Source: Pisaster brevispinus (lineage: Eukaryota; Echinodermata; Asteroidea; Forcipulatida; Asteriidae). Taken from it: 64,000 nucleotides of DNA. Where the stretch lies: positions 11,502,742-11,566,741 of the forward strand of contig JAMKCF010000003.1 in assembly GCA_023634235.1 (NCBI GenBank), read 5' to 3'. Shown in pieces: positions 22,501 to 34,500 of the stretch; the stretch's first letter is position 1; each line of letters opens with the position of its first letter. Position numbers and translations under genes: made by a program. The notes beneath the pieces were generated by a model, which worked only from the letters and a program-made list of their open reading frames with translations, had not been told where the DNA came from and ran no database searches.

Positions 22501-25500
22501 GTTTTTTTTCTTCTTTTTTCGCTTATAAACGACTAGGCATGCTAGGTGACCTTATCCAGTATTGATGTTGGCACTGTGCAAAGTCCAGACATGACTGCAT
22601 GTACCAGCATGACCAGTTTTTTTTTTAATTTGCAAAGTTTTTTTGTATTCTGATACGTTTGGCGGGCAAGTTATCAGACCAATTCAATTCAACCCAAAAA
22701 CCAGTAAGAGACAAAAACCTGCTCCAAAATCCAACAAAGACCTCTTTAGCAACCTTGAACTCCCATGAGGTACACATGAGATGTTGTTGGTTATTATGGA
22801 GGCCTGTTTGATTGTGTCGGATTTATTTCTATAAAAAAAAATTCTGGATAAAATTATGTTCAAAATCCTCCGTTATGACTTCTGTCGAGTCCACGCTCGT
22901 TCATCCGTTGAGCGCATTCAACGGATTTGCACAACGAATTGGAAAAACTTGTGCGCAATTCACATTTTGCACACTGCTGATACACTGTATGGCAGCTCAT
23001 TCTGCCATAGGGCAAAAATGTGCGCAATCTCCATATTGCGCCTTATAAGTTAGGCAGCCGACACTGTTGATTCGCAAAATTTTGCAAATCTGTAGAATGT
23101 GCTCAACACACACCATCGCGTACATGTGTGCGCGGTGCGCTGAATTGTGGGTTTTTTTTCGCGTGGGTAGCGTGGTAATTGAACGACGGCCGTGGATCGG
23201 AAAAAAGAGATGCAAATCACAGATATCTGTAAATTTGTCTTGATGTGTTTGGTTTTTATTTCAATTTTGTTTAAAACATTTTAAGTTGGTCAATATCAGA
23301 CATTTTGTTGATGGTACAGCTATTTTTTTAATAACAATTTTTTTGTATAAATATTTTCAAGCCGAATAAAAAGTTTAGGGTCACGGCATAAAGTTAGGGT
23401 CGGTCAGGTAACCGGAAACAGAACATTTATTTTGTTTGGCCTTACTATGTGCCATCACAATTTTAGAATCTAACTAAATAGTCCCAACTTGAGCGTTGCA
23501 TTTAGAATGAACCAACCATAGCTGGGATTGCCTGATAGTGTAATGAATCAGTGGGCCTCTAAAGTAATTTTCGATCCTCTCAAGTTTGTCATGATTTATA
23601 GAACAGGGCTTGTAAACATGTGGTATTCACTAACAGTAATTATCACAGAAAAACTCAAAGAAGAAATCAATAAAAATCATTACTCCATGCCCATGCTCTA
23701 TCACATACCCTCACCACTTATGAGCAGCCTAGTTTTGCAACTACATGTACCCTAGCTCGGCTGGTGTATAAATAGTGTAGGAAATAGTGTTGGTTTTGAA
23801 TTTGTATGAATTACTTCCTCTTTTATTAAGTCTTCTCGTTTGAAGTTTTTCATGCAGACTTAACAGTTTGCTTGATAAGTTAAAAAAAAACTTTTGATTC
23901 AAAAGAAACTTCTACACACCCCAAACTGTGGTTCAGTGGTTAGACTGGAATACTTGCAATCACAAGGTTGTGGGTTCGAATCCTACCAAGCTAACCGCTG
24001 ATTTCACAATGACTAGAATAAGTTTTGTCATCTTTTTACTGAATCACAATTTCTTGATTTGTGCAATTCATAATCACAGGCGTTAAACCAATGTTTGTAT
24101 GAGTGAGAGAGATTGGCTGTTGCCAGCTTGGTGTTTACCCTTGTGGGAGTTTGCTGAGGAGTTCATCTTAACAAACAAAAACAAACAATAACATGTACCA
24201 GGGCCTGAATTATTGGGGAAAACCACAAGAACACAGGACTTGTATTATACAAATGTAGCTCAAAATGTTTACAAGACCAGAAGTTTGATTTTACAAGACC
24301 AGAATCAAAATTTTGGACTAAACAATTACAAATGTACCTAAGAGAAAATCTAGATACACTAGATCTCATTTGGCGATGTGTAAGCAAACTTAGATGCTCA
24401 AAAGAATTGAAAGATATTAGGCCGATCGGATTTTTTCACAACAGACATAACACAATGAGGTAGCCTGTTGTTCATTTGAAAAACACAAGAATGTCGGGGT
24501 TGTCCGGTCTGGGTTTTACTGGTCCAATGCCAAAATCACTTGTCTGGGGCCTGCAGTCCAGTGTAAATTTTGAGTCCTGCATATTGTACATGAGCAAGTG
24601 CACAAAATCATACGTAATGTACATTGTAAGTAGGGGCCTACATGTATACCCTGTACATTGTACAGGCAGCTTTTGGTACAAATGTTTGGATGCAATATTG
24701 ACAATATTGTACACCAAATCATGGCTCGGACATGTTAGTTTCACCAATTCAAATCATCCTAAACTATGGAGGAAAATTCACCTTGGCTAAAACCAAAGTC
24801 TGAAGGAGCGCTTATAAAAAGAATCTGTTATCATGACTGCTGCAAGGGCAAATAATAAGGGCAGCAAATAACTCTAAAAAACTCTACCGGCCTAAAATAA
24901 TATGGAGGCCACTCTGCCCTAGTCTTGGATTTTGGCGCCTCTTCAAAAGCTTTACTTAGACTTTAAGATTAAAAAGTAACCTTTGCAACATGAAAGTGGC
25001 CTTGCCCTCTCAAAGATGATATTCCAGGCCTGCTCTACTAAGTAAAGTATTTTCTTATTTGGATTCTGTTATTGTACAAATAATTCTGGTGCAGTAAAAA
25101 TGTTGAGCTACAATATACAAGCCCTGCTGTCTTGTGGATTTTTCACCCCGATTCGAGCCCTGCATTAAATGATACACGCGTTCAAACACTAGGACAACAG
25201 TGGACTGTGATTTCGAGACAGATTCTGCTTTTTATCACTGTCTAGAAGGAAGTGTGATCGCTATTGATGGACTGTGATACTTTGATTAATTCTGGTGTGG
25301 GAACTGTGGTACAGCGTGGTACAGTTTTATTGGTATGTTCTGGATCATGATATCAAACTAGATTTGCAGGAAGGAAATTGCACGCAGCGACATCAAGTTA
25401 CTGTATAGATTCTTACTATGCCGTTTTTTCTGCATGGTTATTATAAAAAAACATGTGGGTACATTTGTACAGTTTTAAAATCCTGCAGTGAGGGTCACTG

Positions 25501-28500
25501 TCAACATGTTTAATTTTTATATTTCCATTCTATCTTACCACATTGTAGTAAGGTCATGATATCCTGGTTTTATTGGTTGTTTTGGGTTGTTTGTTTTGTG
25601 GGGTTTTTTGTTTTTGTTTTTTTTGCTCTCTTCTTTTTTCTTGGAGGAGGAGGGCACAGCGCAGTCGCACTTTTTTCCCATACCAAATAGTGGCTGTGTG
25701 ACGCCCTCTATTTAATACTTAACAGCGTTTTTACAGCGCATTATGAATCACAGGTTCCTCAATGCATGTAACAATAGATGCAAAAGCGACAGGTTAAAAA
25801 CATGAACAAAATAGAATAAATAAAGGTCCACATTACTATTTTATGAAAAAACACAAAACAGTTAAGAATCCACAATAAATGCAAAAATACAAATATTAGA
25901 AAGCAGACCAGCTGCAACCGATCCTAATGAAGGCTTAGGGATGCCATCATATCGGGAAAAAGCAGTGGTTCACCATTGAAAGTAAAGAAAGTTTGGCTTT
26001 GAGACTAGTTTTATTGTTCACTATGTTCACTGTCCTGATCTTTTGTCTCAGAGGGGAGGTCTCAGTCTTGGTTTCGGTATCGGACTCAGTAGTCTCAATT
26101 TATCAACTGATAGCTGGCACTGTTATGAAAACCTGACATATTCCGTCATCCACATGACGGGTTCATGGCTTCTAGAGAATGCCCTCTATCAGTAGAATTT
26201 TTGAATAATTTGTTGTAGTTAAGGAGGCATGGTTTCACTAACAATAACCTAATCTGAACATGAAGAATGTCTTGCACCAAAACTAGGTACAGTGTAATGA
26301 CGAAACGGTGCCATAGAGGAGAAAATTGTCCTCCAAATCAAACGGTTGATAGTAGCTAAAATGAGTTGACCTGGGCTTACATGAAAGTATGCAAGAATCA
26401 CTAAAACAAAATATGTATAAAAAAAAATGTAAAAAAAACGATAACAATCTGTATCTGCTTGTTTTTGCCATTATTTGGTATAAAGGGACTACTTTTCAAG
26501 AGGGGCCACAAGATCAAGAGCTGGAAGGAGCGTTGGTTTGTCTTGAAGCCTGGCTGTTTGTCCTACTACACCAACCGCAATGAGAAGGAAAAGAAAGGAG
26601 ACATCTTCATCACTTCCTGCTGGGAGACAGAAGTAAGTTTGTGATGATGCTTATAGTTTACACACAATTATTTATTTATTTATTTTCACTTCTCTCTGTG
26701 GTGTTTTCTTTTGTTGGTATCATGTTATTAAAAAAACACAACAGCAGGAACATAGCAGAATAATTGATTTTATAACAACATAGTCACGGGGCTTGATTTT
26801 CTCAAACAATTGAAACCAAGGCCTATAATTAGCAAGCATGTTAAAGGAGTGTCACACAAGAGAGTTTCTATTTCATAGTGCAGCTGCTAAGCAATAACAA
26901 ACAGGTTACCAGTCAGAGATAGTATGTGTGATATGGTAGTTCAGCTGGTAACCTTGATGGTAATCATTACTTTTGTGCTTAGCTACTTTTTGTTCTTAAG
27001 CAGCTCTCTGAAATTCGACAATGGCTTTTTGACAAGAGCTTAAAGAGCATTAGGCAACACAGGTCCATTCACATGATTAAAAAAACCTAAACCACCCCAA
27101 CCTTTCAAAATTGAACTGAATGTTTGTTTGATTCTGTAGTAAACTAGTAAACTGGTCATGCTTTAAGTGGGATCAGGAATTCCCACTATAATCAGAGTCC
27201 ATCAGTTTGGGTGTTGGATTTTGTTTGGGTGAGGATGGATCCCCGTGAATCACTCATGTGTTGTTGAAGAAGGATGCAGTGCAACAAGAAACCACTGAGC
27301 TGAGGACGCTGCTGGACCGGGATGTATTAAAGGCAACCATCAACGGCTCCCGAGATGGTGTCAGCTCTCGCATGCTACTGAATTATGATTAAGAATGTGC
27401 TATCAAAAAGGGTGTCTGGCTCTAAACTTTTTACCCAATTTCAAAAACCTGATGATATTGAACTGCTTGACCTGGAGCAATAGAATGTTACCCCAAACAC
27501 ACATCGGTGTAATGAACGGTAAAAAAAGAAAATATAATAATAACTATAGTTCTTTTATAGCCCATTTTACAATAACGTATCAATGCGCCATACAAAATCA
27601 TATTATTTAGCCCTGATGCAATAATTACATCAATCAGGTAATATTGTTGTCTAGTGCACAGTGCTTTCAGCTGCTAGAATAAATGCATCTGAACCACCAT
27701 CAGCTGGGCCCAGTTTTACAGCTATGCTCAAGCAAAAAAATAGTGCTTTACAATTTACTGCTAAAATGATACATGAGACATGGTATTTTAGCTGGTAACC
27801 TGATTCTGGTAAGCATAATTGTGTTGTACTTAGCGATGTGCTCAAGCAGCTCTATGAAATTGGGCCCTGCCAGGTGTTTTCTACACACCATGGTAAATGC
27901 ATCAACATGCAACACAGTTGAAATGAAAAACCTGCTAAATACAGGAAAATGTTTGTTGTATTGTAAAGTGAAAGTGGTAAATGCCAGCCTTGGCACTGGG
28001 CATTTACCCTGATAAATGCACCAATATGCATTGAAGTTTACTGGGGACTGGGATTGCACATGGACATGTTAAGGTCATGTAGAACCCTGCTACAGTCACA
28101 GTGCAACAGATTATGGAATTCGATTTGACTGCTAAATGCAACAAACTACAACAACTTTTACTATTTGGCACATTTCGTTGTGTTTGGCAGGGATTGTAGT
28201 AAAAAATACCATAAGAACTCAAAGAGAGGTTTGCGTCAGTAACAAACGTTTAAAAGCCAACGTTGACATGTTGTGAACAATCATACATGGTGTGTACAAT
28301 GTACGAAAACTTGTACAAAAGAATTCCGTATACATTTCCTAAACCTACAATGTGTGTGTGTGTGTGTAGCACCTGACCCAAATTGTGATTAGCCGAAGTT
28401 TATGACTAACTACATGTAGTGCCTGAAAGCTTTTGTGAAACCTTGTTTTGCATAAACCAGCTTTGTACACATAGGGGCCCTACCAATGGTGGAATGGGCA

Positions 28501-31500
28501 ATGAACGGAAGTGCACATAGGGCCTAAACTTTGCATATAGTGTTTAGAGGAGAAAGGAAAATTGGGCATGATTTAGGTGCACCCACGTTGTACCTCACCA
28601 AGTCTAAAGGATTGTATCAAATTAAGTTGATAAAATCTCTTATTTTTATGAGGTGGATTTTATGTGTATGTGGCAGTGCATAGAATGTGATTGTTTGCAC
28701 TATAGAAGCAGGAATCATGTTGAAGTTGCACTCTGATAGAATCTTCTGCCAATTTTGAGTAAACATTGAAGTAGGAAGCTGGTATTGTTATTAAACTGCA
28801 TGAGTAGATCTAGAGTACACTTCAGGACAATGTACATTTACACACATCCGTGTGTCATGTTATGTACCATACCAGTGTTCATACACACTGTGTATAGAAC
28901 TTCAAATAGTGGCTCTGTCTCATCACTTTTGTTATTTACATTTTACCTACTTTATCAGATTGACTCGCATGTAGTGTACATGTAGTTGTTTGAAACCTGT
29001 TCCTGCATTTACGTTTAAGCATTACATATTGAAGTGTGGGTGAACCTGAGAGCGAAAGGGGTCTACATAATGTAGGGACTTGAAACACTATGTGGATTAC
29101 ACATGTCCACGCAGTGTTTTTTACAGTGTTGAAGTATTCTTTTTTGTTAAGTGCGCAGGAATGTCCATAGAGTGTTGATGCAACACAAAGCTGTGCGTGT
29201 TAGTGCCGCTAAATAACATACTACACTTTCTTGACTTTAACGTCAAAATAAATAGTCAGGTTTTTAAAAAAATTGTGCATGTTATGCCTGGGGGTGGGTG
29301 CGCCATTCAGAATAATAAGTGTTAAAAATGTTGATCTCTTTTTGTTTTTCTTCGTCTTTTTTTTACCCACCCATCGGGACCTACCCCAAATTTTGATTTT
29401 GAAATGATCTCCGAAAAATAGATCCAAATTTTGAAACATTGATTATTCTGAATGGCCTCAGACAACAAAACAAGATTTTAGGGAACTCACACTACTCACT
29501 TCTTTGTCTCACATCAAGACTATTCCAGACCAGAAGAACTACAAGAACATGTTTGCCATTTGGACTAAAGATTGTAAACAACCAGAAAAGACGAGATATG
29601 AGTTGAGTGCCCCAGATCCACGCACTAGACAGGCCTGGCTTATAGGTAAGGAGCAGATGACCGTTGACCTCTAGACGTCCTCTTGGCTAGAAGTTTGTGA
29701 CTCGTTCAGTCTTGTCATTGAAAAGTAAAAACAATTGTCTTTGTGTGCTAAATTTGGGACATGATAGAGCTGTTGGTGATGGAGACATGCAGGTGATGAC
29801 AATAGATTGCTCAAGTTGCATGTGAATCCGAACATTGAGACCAGGTAAAGCGGGCAAGTTTGTTTCCTTCATGCACTCATAGCAAAATGGTCCCAATTTT
29901 TTGAATACATGCAAGACTTGCACGGTCTATGTACATGATATGTACATGTTGGTATACACTGTACACATACTTAGCTATTGACCAAATTCACCAGATGTCA
30001 TCCCCGCAGTAATTCTTGGTTGCGCCATTTTTTGTGTGTCAGTTTCTCCGCCTCGAGGCACTGCATGTATTTTGACTCTCAGAATGGCAGGCCACATGGG
30101 CAGACAGCTGTCTTCTCATTGACAGTCATGTTGATTACAATGTACTATTATCTACATGTGGTACACTTGATTTTGAATTATGTTCTGCTGTTAGTACTTA
30201 AACTAATATCATTTGGTTTTGCCACTAGCATTTGCCCTGTCCCATGGAATGTTGTTTTCTCATGGGCTTAAAGAAGGGCTCCAAGGTCAAACTCAGTTCT
30301 GTGAGCCACTCATTTTCCAATGGATAGAGCCCCTATGAAAATTAGGGGGTGGGGGAAACTACAATGGTCTAACCTCAGGTTAAAACGGTGTAAAATGCCA
30401 CTGTTTTTGATACCCTTCAAGTGCATTTTTTCTCAAAATCCAAATACATTTGATGATGTCAAATTTCAAACACAAGGTTTGTACATTTTTGTGCAGAGAA
30501 TTAATAGTTCATCCTGAATTATGATGGTATTAACTCAAAACGGCATTGAATTTGAGCTCATGACTAGCGCAGACATTCCTCTTTGGAAAGTACAGACCAG
30601 ACCCATTTGTTTTTGCTCTCCAGGACCTCATGTTTCAAATTTCGCTCTGAAACAGTATCAAATAAAATGATATTTTACACCATTTTAATGTGAGGCCAAG
30701 AGACTTTGAACTTTTTTCCCACTTTTATGAGGACTCTCTGTTGGAAAATGAGTGCATCACAAAACTCAATTACCTTGGGAGCCCCGCTGTAAGGCCTTGT
30801 TTCAACTCGTTTATCCACTAACGTTCTCCCTCTGTGGTCGAGCACGGAGACCATGGCCTACATGTACATGTGGTGCCCTGGTCTTGGCCTTGGTGCCCCT
30901 TCATAAGTTTCCCATAGACTTTAGTTCAGTTTTTTTTTCCAATGGAAATGCCCTTTGCAAAATGAAAAAGGCCTCGCCCTCTCAGCAAGTTCCAGGCCTG
31001 CTTGAGTCCTAAATTGGTCATCTTTCTTCCGCAGCTGTGAGGGCCATCATCCAGAGAGAGCAGACAAAAGGAAAAGGTCAATACGGGGAGCTTCTAAAGA
31101 GACGGGAGAAGAGGAGGGCTTTGAAGTTGAAGCTGGAAGAGGAGAGGAAATGGAGAGAAGCTGAATTCCTGGAGAAGAAGAGGCAGGAGAGAGAGATTGA
31201 AGACCTCCAAAAGGTACTTGTTGAAACAGCATCTAAGACTATGAAACAACGGTGGCAGCCTAGCGAGCTCTCATAATCCACATTTCACCAATTGACAGAA
31301 GGACAAAGTTCTTGAATTGGGGATTATACAATAACTGCGGGAAAAAGGGAAATTTGGAGCACAAATTTCAGTACCCTTTGTCTCGTTCTGGTACAGGGCA
31401 AACAAAGCGTAACACGGCGAGCGCATGGCCTGGAGTGTTTACAAGTATTACATGGGCATGTCTGGAAATTTTTTGGGAATAACTGGTTAATGAAAAACAT

Positions 31501-34500
31501 GGTCTAACCTTGTTGATTGAAAGGCCCATGAAGCAGCAGAGAAGAAGGCTGCGGAGGAGCTGACCTTACGACTCCTCAAGGAGGAGGAGGAGAGGAGACA
31601 CCGACAGCTAGAAAAGGAAGAAAGAGAACGAGCAGAACGGAAGATGGAGCATATCAAGGCGGTAAGTTACAGAGGGCCCAAACTCGGCATTGAGGCAATT
31701 GCCTCCTTTGCCGCTGTGAAGTATCAGAGCACAATTTCATAGAGCTGCTTCATCAGAAAATCTTGCTTAATAGAATTCTGCTAAGCTAAAATATGCAAGA
31801 CACCAGTAACAGAGAGTGCTTGTGAGATGCTATTTTGGCGGGTAAATTTTTCTGGTGAGCAGAAACGTTTTGTGCTTAGCTACTTTTCGTGCTTAAGCAG
31901 CTCTATGAAATTGAGCCCGGGTCTAGATTCTCTTTAAAAAAATGTTTAGGGGGGGAAAGAATGTGACATGAACTATGGAGTGAGAATGATGGTCAGGATG
32001 TTGCGGCCTTACTCTGGGTTCTGTTTCTGTTTTTAGGCCAAGGTAGAGGCAGAACGTAGAGCTGAAGAGGAGGCAGCACGGAGGATAGCCAAGGAGGAAG
32101 AGGAGGAAAAAAGACGATGGTTGGAGCAACAGGAAAGAGAACGGCAGACAAAGGAGCTGAAGGCTGTCAACGCTGTAAGTTGAACAACTTGTTAATTTTG
32201 TTGCATCTCATTGTATGGAGCTACCCTTTTTCATCCTTTTTTTCGATCGCATTTCACATTTACCAGGCTAAAGGCAACGCTATCCCACACACTGATATAG
32301 GAAATAGGATCGTTAACCTTTACACCTCATAGCAATAAGCTCACCCACTATGGCGTGTTGTGGCCGAGTGGTCAAGTAAGCTCTGGTGTTTCTGATCAGC
32401 ATACTTAAGCAAGACACTTAACCATTACTGCTTTGTTCTTCGGATGGGACGTAAAGCAATTGGTCCCGTGTGTTATGTAATGCACGTATAAGAACCCAGT
32501 TACACTTAGCATTAAGAGAAGGGGATTGCCCCTGTGTTTCTGGCTGTGGCTGCAGCACCTTGTACAAATGTAAGCCCTTACAAGGTGTTACATAAAAAAT
32601 TCCTGTATGACACCGGTGCAATACCAAGTGAGTTATTTTACCAGTTTTCAGCTTCTTTCTTCAGTGTCAAAGTTTTTGCCCCAAACGCCCAGATAGAGAG
32701 TGCTAGGACTCTGTATAATTCAACCTTTGTAGAACATAACCAGATGCGAAAAAGTTTATTCTCTAAAGCAAAAGAGAGCATCCCAATGTTCAAAAGGTGT
32801 ACCAATTTGGGCTACTTTTGGTTCCATTTTCAGGCCCGCCTTAAGGCAGTTCATCGAGCCGATGAAGAGGCTAGATTAAGAAGGCTCAAGGAGGAGCAAG
32901 AGGAAGAGAGACGGCGCTTGGATGACAAAGAGCGAGCAAAGCAAGCCAGGGAACTGGAAGAAGTCAAAGCGGTAAGGAGGTGGATTTAAAATGAACTGAA
33001 AACAGATATGATTTAGTGGTTGATATATCTACTCTGGAATGTGAGGGTCTTGGATTTTCTTCACAGGACTCAGGGAGTATAGAGTGCTTACACTTTAGTG
33101 TAGGGGAAAATCCAAAATATTGTTCTTAGTTAAACTACTGCTAGTGGAATACAAAAAATATAGTGCTTCTGCGGCCCATATGCAACGAGGCCAAAGGCTG
33201 AGTTGGTTATGGGACGCACATGGGCTTCGTTTTTTGGTATTCCACAAGAGCACGTGTGATAACGGATTTTTTTTGTCAAGTAAACTTAACTTGTAGCTTA
33301 AAATAACACAGTATGCAGAATAAGAACAGCGTGTTAGAACTGGGCTCGATATTGGTTAGATAGTATTGAAGATAGTATTCTAGTTATCCTCTATGCAAAT
33401 TACTAGGCCTACATCTATTAAACTCTGTCAACAAGCTTGAATTTAAATTAGCCATGAATAATGTAATAATAATAATAGTATATTCACAATGTTTGTATGG
33501 CTCCTAATGTCTGTTAATTACACTATGCGATGATTGTGTGTTTGGTTGTAGGCTCGGCTGGCTGCAGAGCAGAAGGCAGAGGAAGAAGCCAAGCTGAGGA
33601 AAGCCAAGGAAGAGGAAGAAGAGAAGAGACATCTTCTTGAGGAAGAGGAGAGGGCCAGACAGGCACAGCAACTTGAGGAGTTAAGGATGGTCAGTGATTT
33701 TCCCTGTAAACCCTTTTCTGCCTTCCTGTTTAGTATTAATCAGCCAACTCCGGCGGACTTTTGTTCTTCAAGTAAATAATGATACCTCGTCGAATGTTGA
33801 TTTTGAGTCTGATAATTATCGTTCATTTCTCTTGAGTAGCATAGTAAACTTACCCGTAAGACAGTTGAGTTTGACAGTTGACAAGTGTTTCTTTAAATAA
33901 AAATTGTTTATACATTAACAGAAACAGTTCATTCGTCAAACTGTGTGATGAAAAGATTCTCATTTTGATTCTGGTCTTGTAAAAAAAAAAGTTTGTAGAA
34001 TTTGTAGGATTTGGGAAGGTAAGGGTCAGTAATTGCTTTTAGGACGCAGGAAACATGGACAAGGGTAGCTAATTTTTAGTCTTTTTGTCGTCTCGAAACA
34101 GGCTTGTGCTGATGCAAGTAGACAAGCCAAGCTTGAAGAGGCCCTGAAGGAGGCAGAGATGAAACGTCTCGCTGAGCTTGAAGCGCTCCTGGAACACATG
34201 GAGAGTGTCTTAGAAGAAGAGAGGAGAGCCAGGACAGAGGCAGAGGAGGCCAGAGCACTACAGCAAAGGTGAGAGGCGCTTGCAAGGCTGTTGTCACTTC
34301 AGAGCTGCCAACTCTCCCTGGTTCTGCAGAAAGTTCCCTGAAAATTGACCATTCTTTCCATGTTCTGATGAACAAATTTGACAATCTCCCTGATTCTGGA
34401 AACTTTTCCCTAGTCTGTTGAATCTGTTTCTCATATCTCCCTGATTGGTGTACAAAATGTCCCCGGTTGCAAGATGCAAAAGTTGGCAGCTCTGTCTGAG

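Larger units (their letters stand above)
22191..26485. other. SWAP70 intron 2 (4.3 kb)
   Basis: Holds a tRNA-type SINE head (23925-23985), a hAT-like repeat (24250-24590), a 'CAGGCCTG' MITE (24893-25032) and a self-complementary TGCGCAA-rich tract at about 22900-23150. Nothing is recognised in 25040-26485. Confidence 0.6.
26633..29518. other. SWAP70 intron 3
   Basis: Holds two copies of the 'CATAGAGCTGCTTAAGCA' MITE, the coding-like fragment at 27267-27389 and the hairpin repeat at 29040-29215. Confidence 0.6.
31524..33689 (+). repeat. SWAP70: Four tandem 138-nt exon repeats in SWAP70
   Basis: Exons 31524-31661, 32037-32174, 32834-32971 and 33552-33689 are each exactly 138 nt and phase 0 at both ends, encoding 46 residues. 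Each starts with Ala; each has a central KEEEE or KEEQEEE block and an ERE/ERA segment about 11 residues later; and they end HIKA, AVNA, EVKA and LRM. Aligned by eye they are clearly homologous, so the array arose by tandem exon duplication. Splicing any one in or out would keep the reading frame. The next exon (34102-34268) also begins AC-ADA but is more diverged. Confidence 0.9.

Noticed and set aside
23925..23985. Functional tRNA gene
   Set aside because: Box A and B are present but no acceptor stem or full cloverleaf can be drawn; the family is dispersed, so it is a SINE head.
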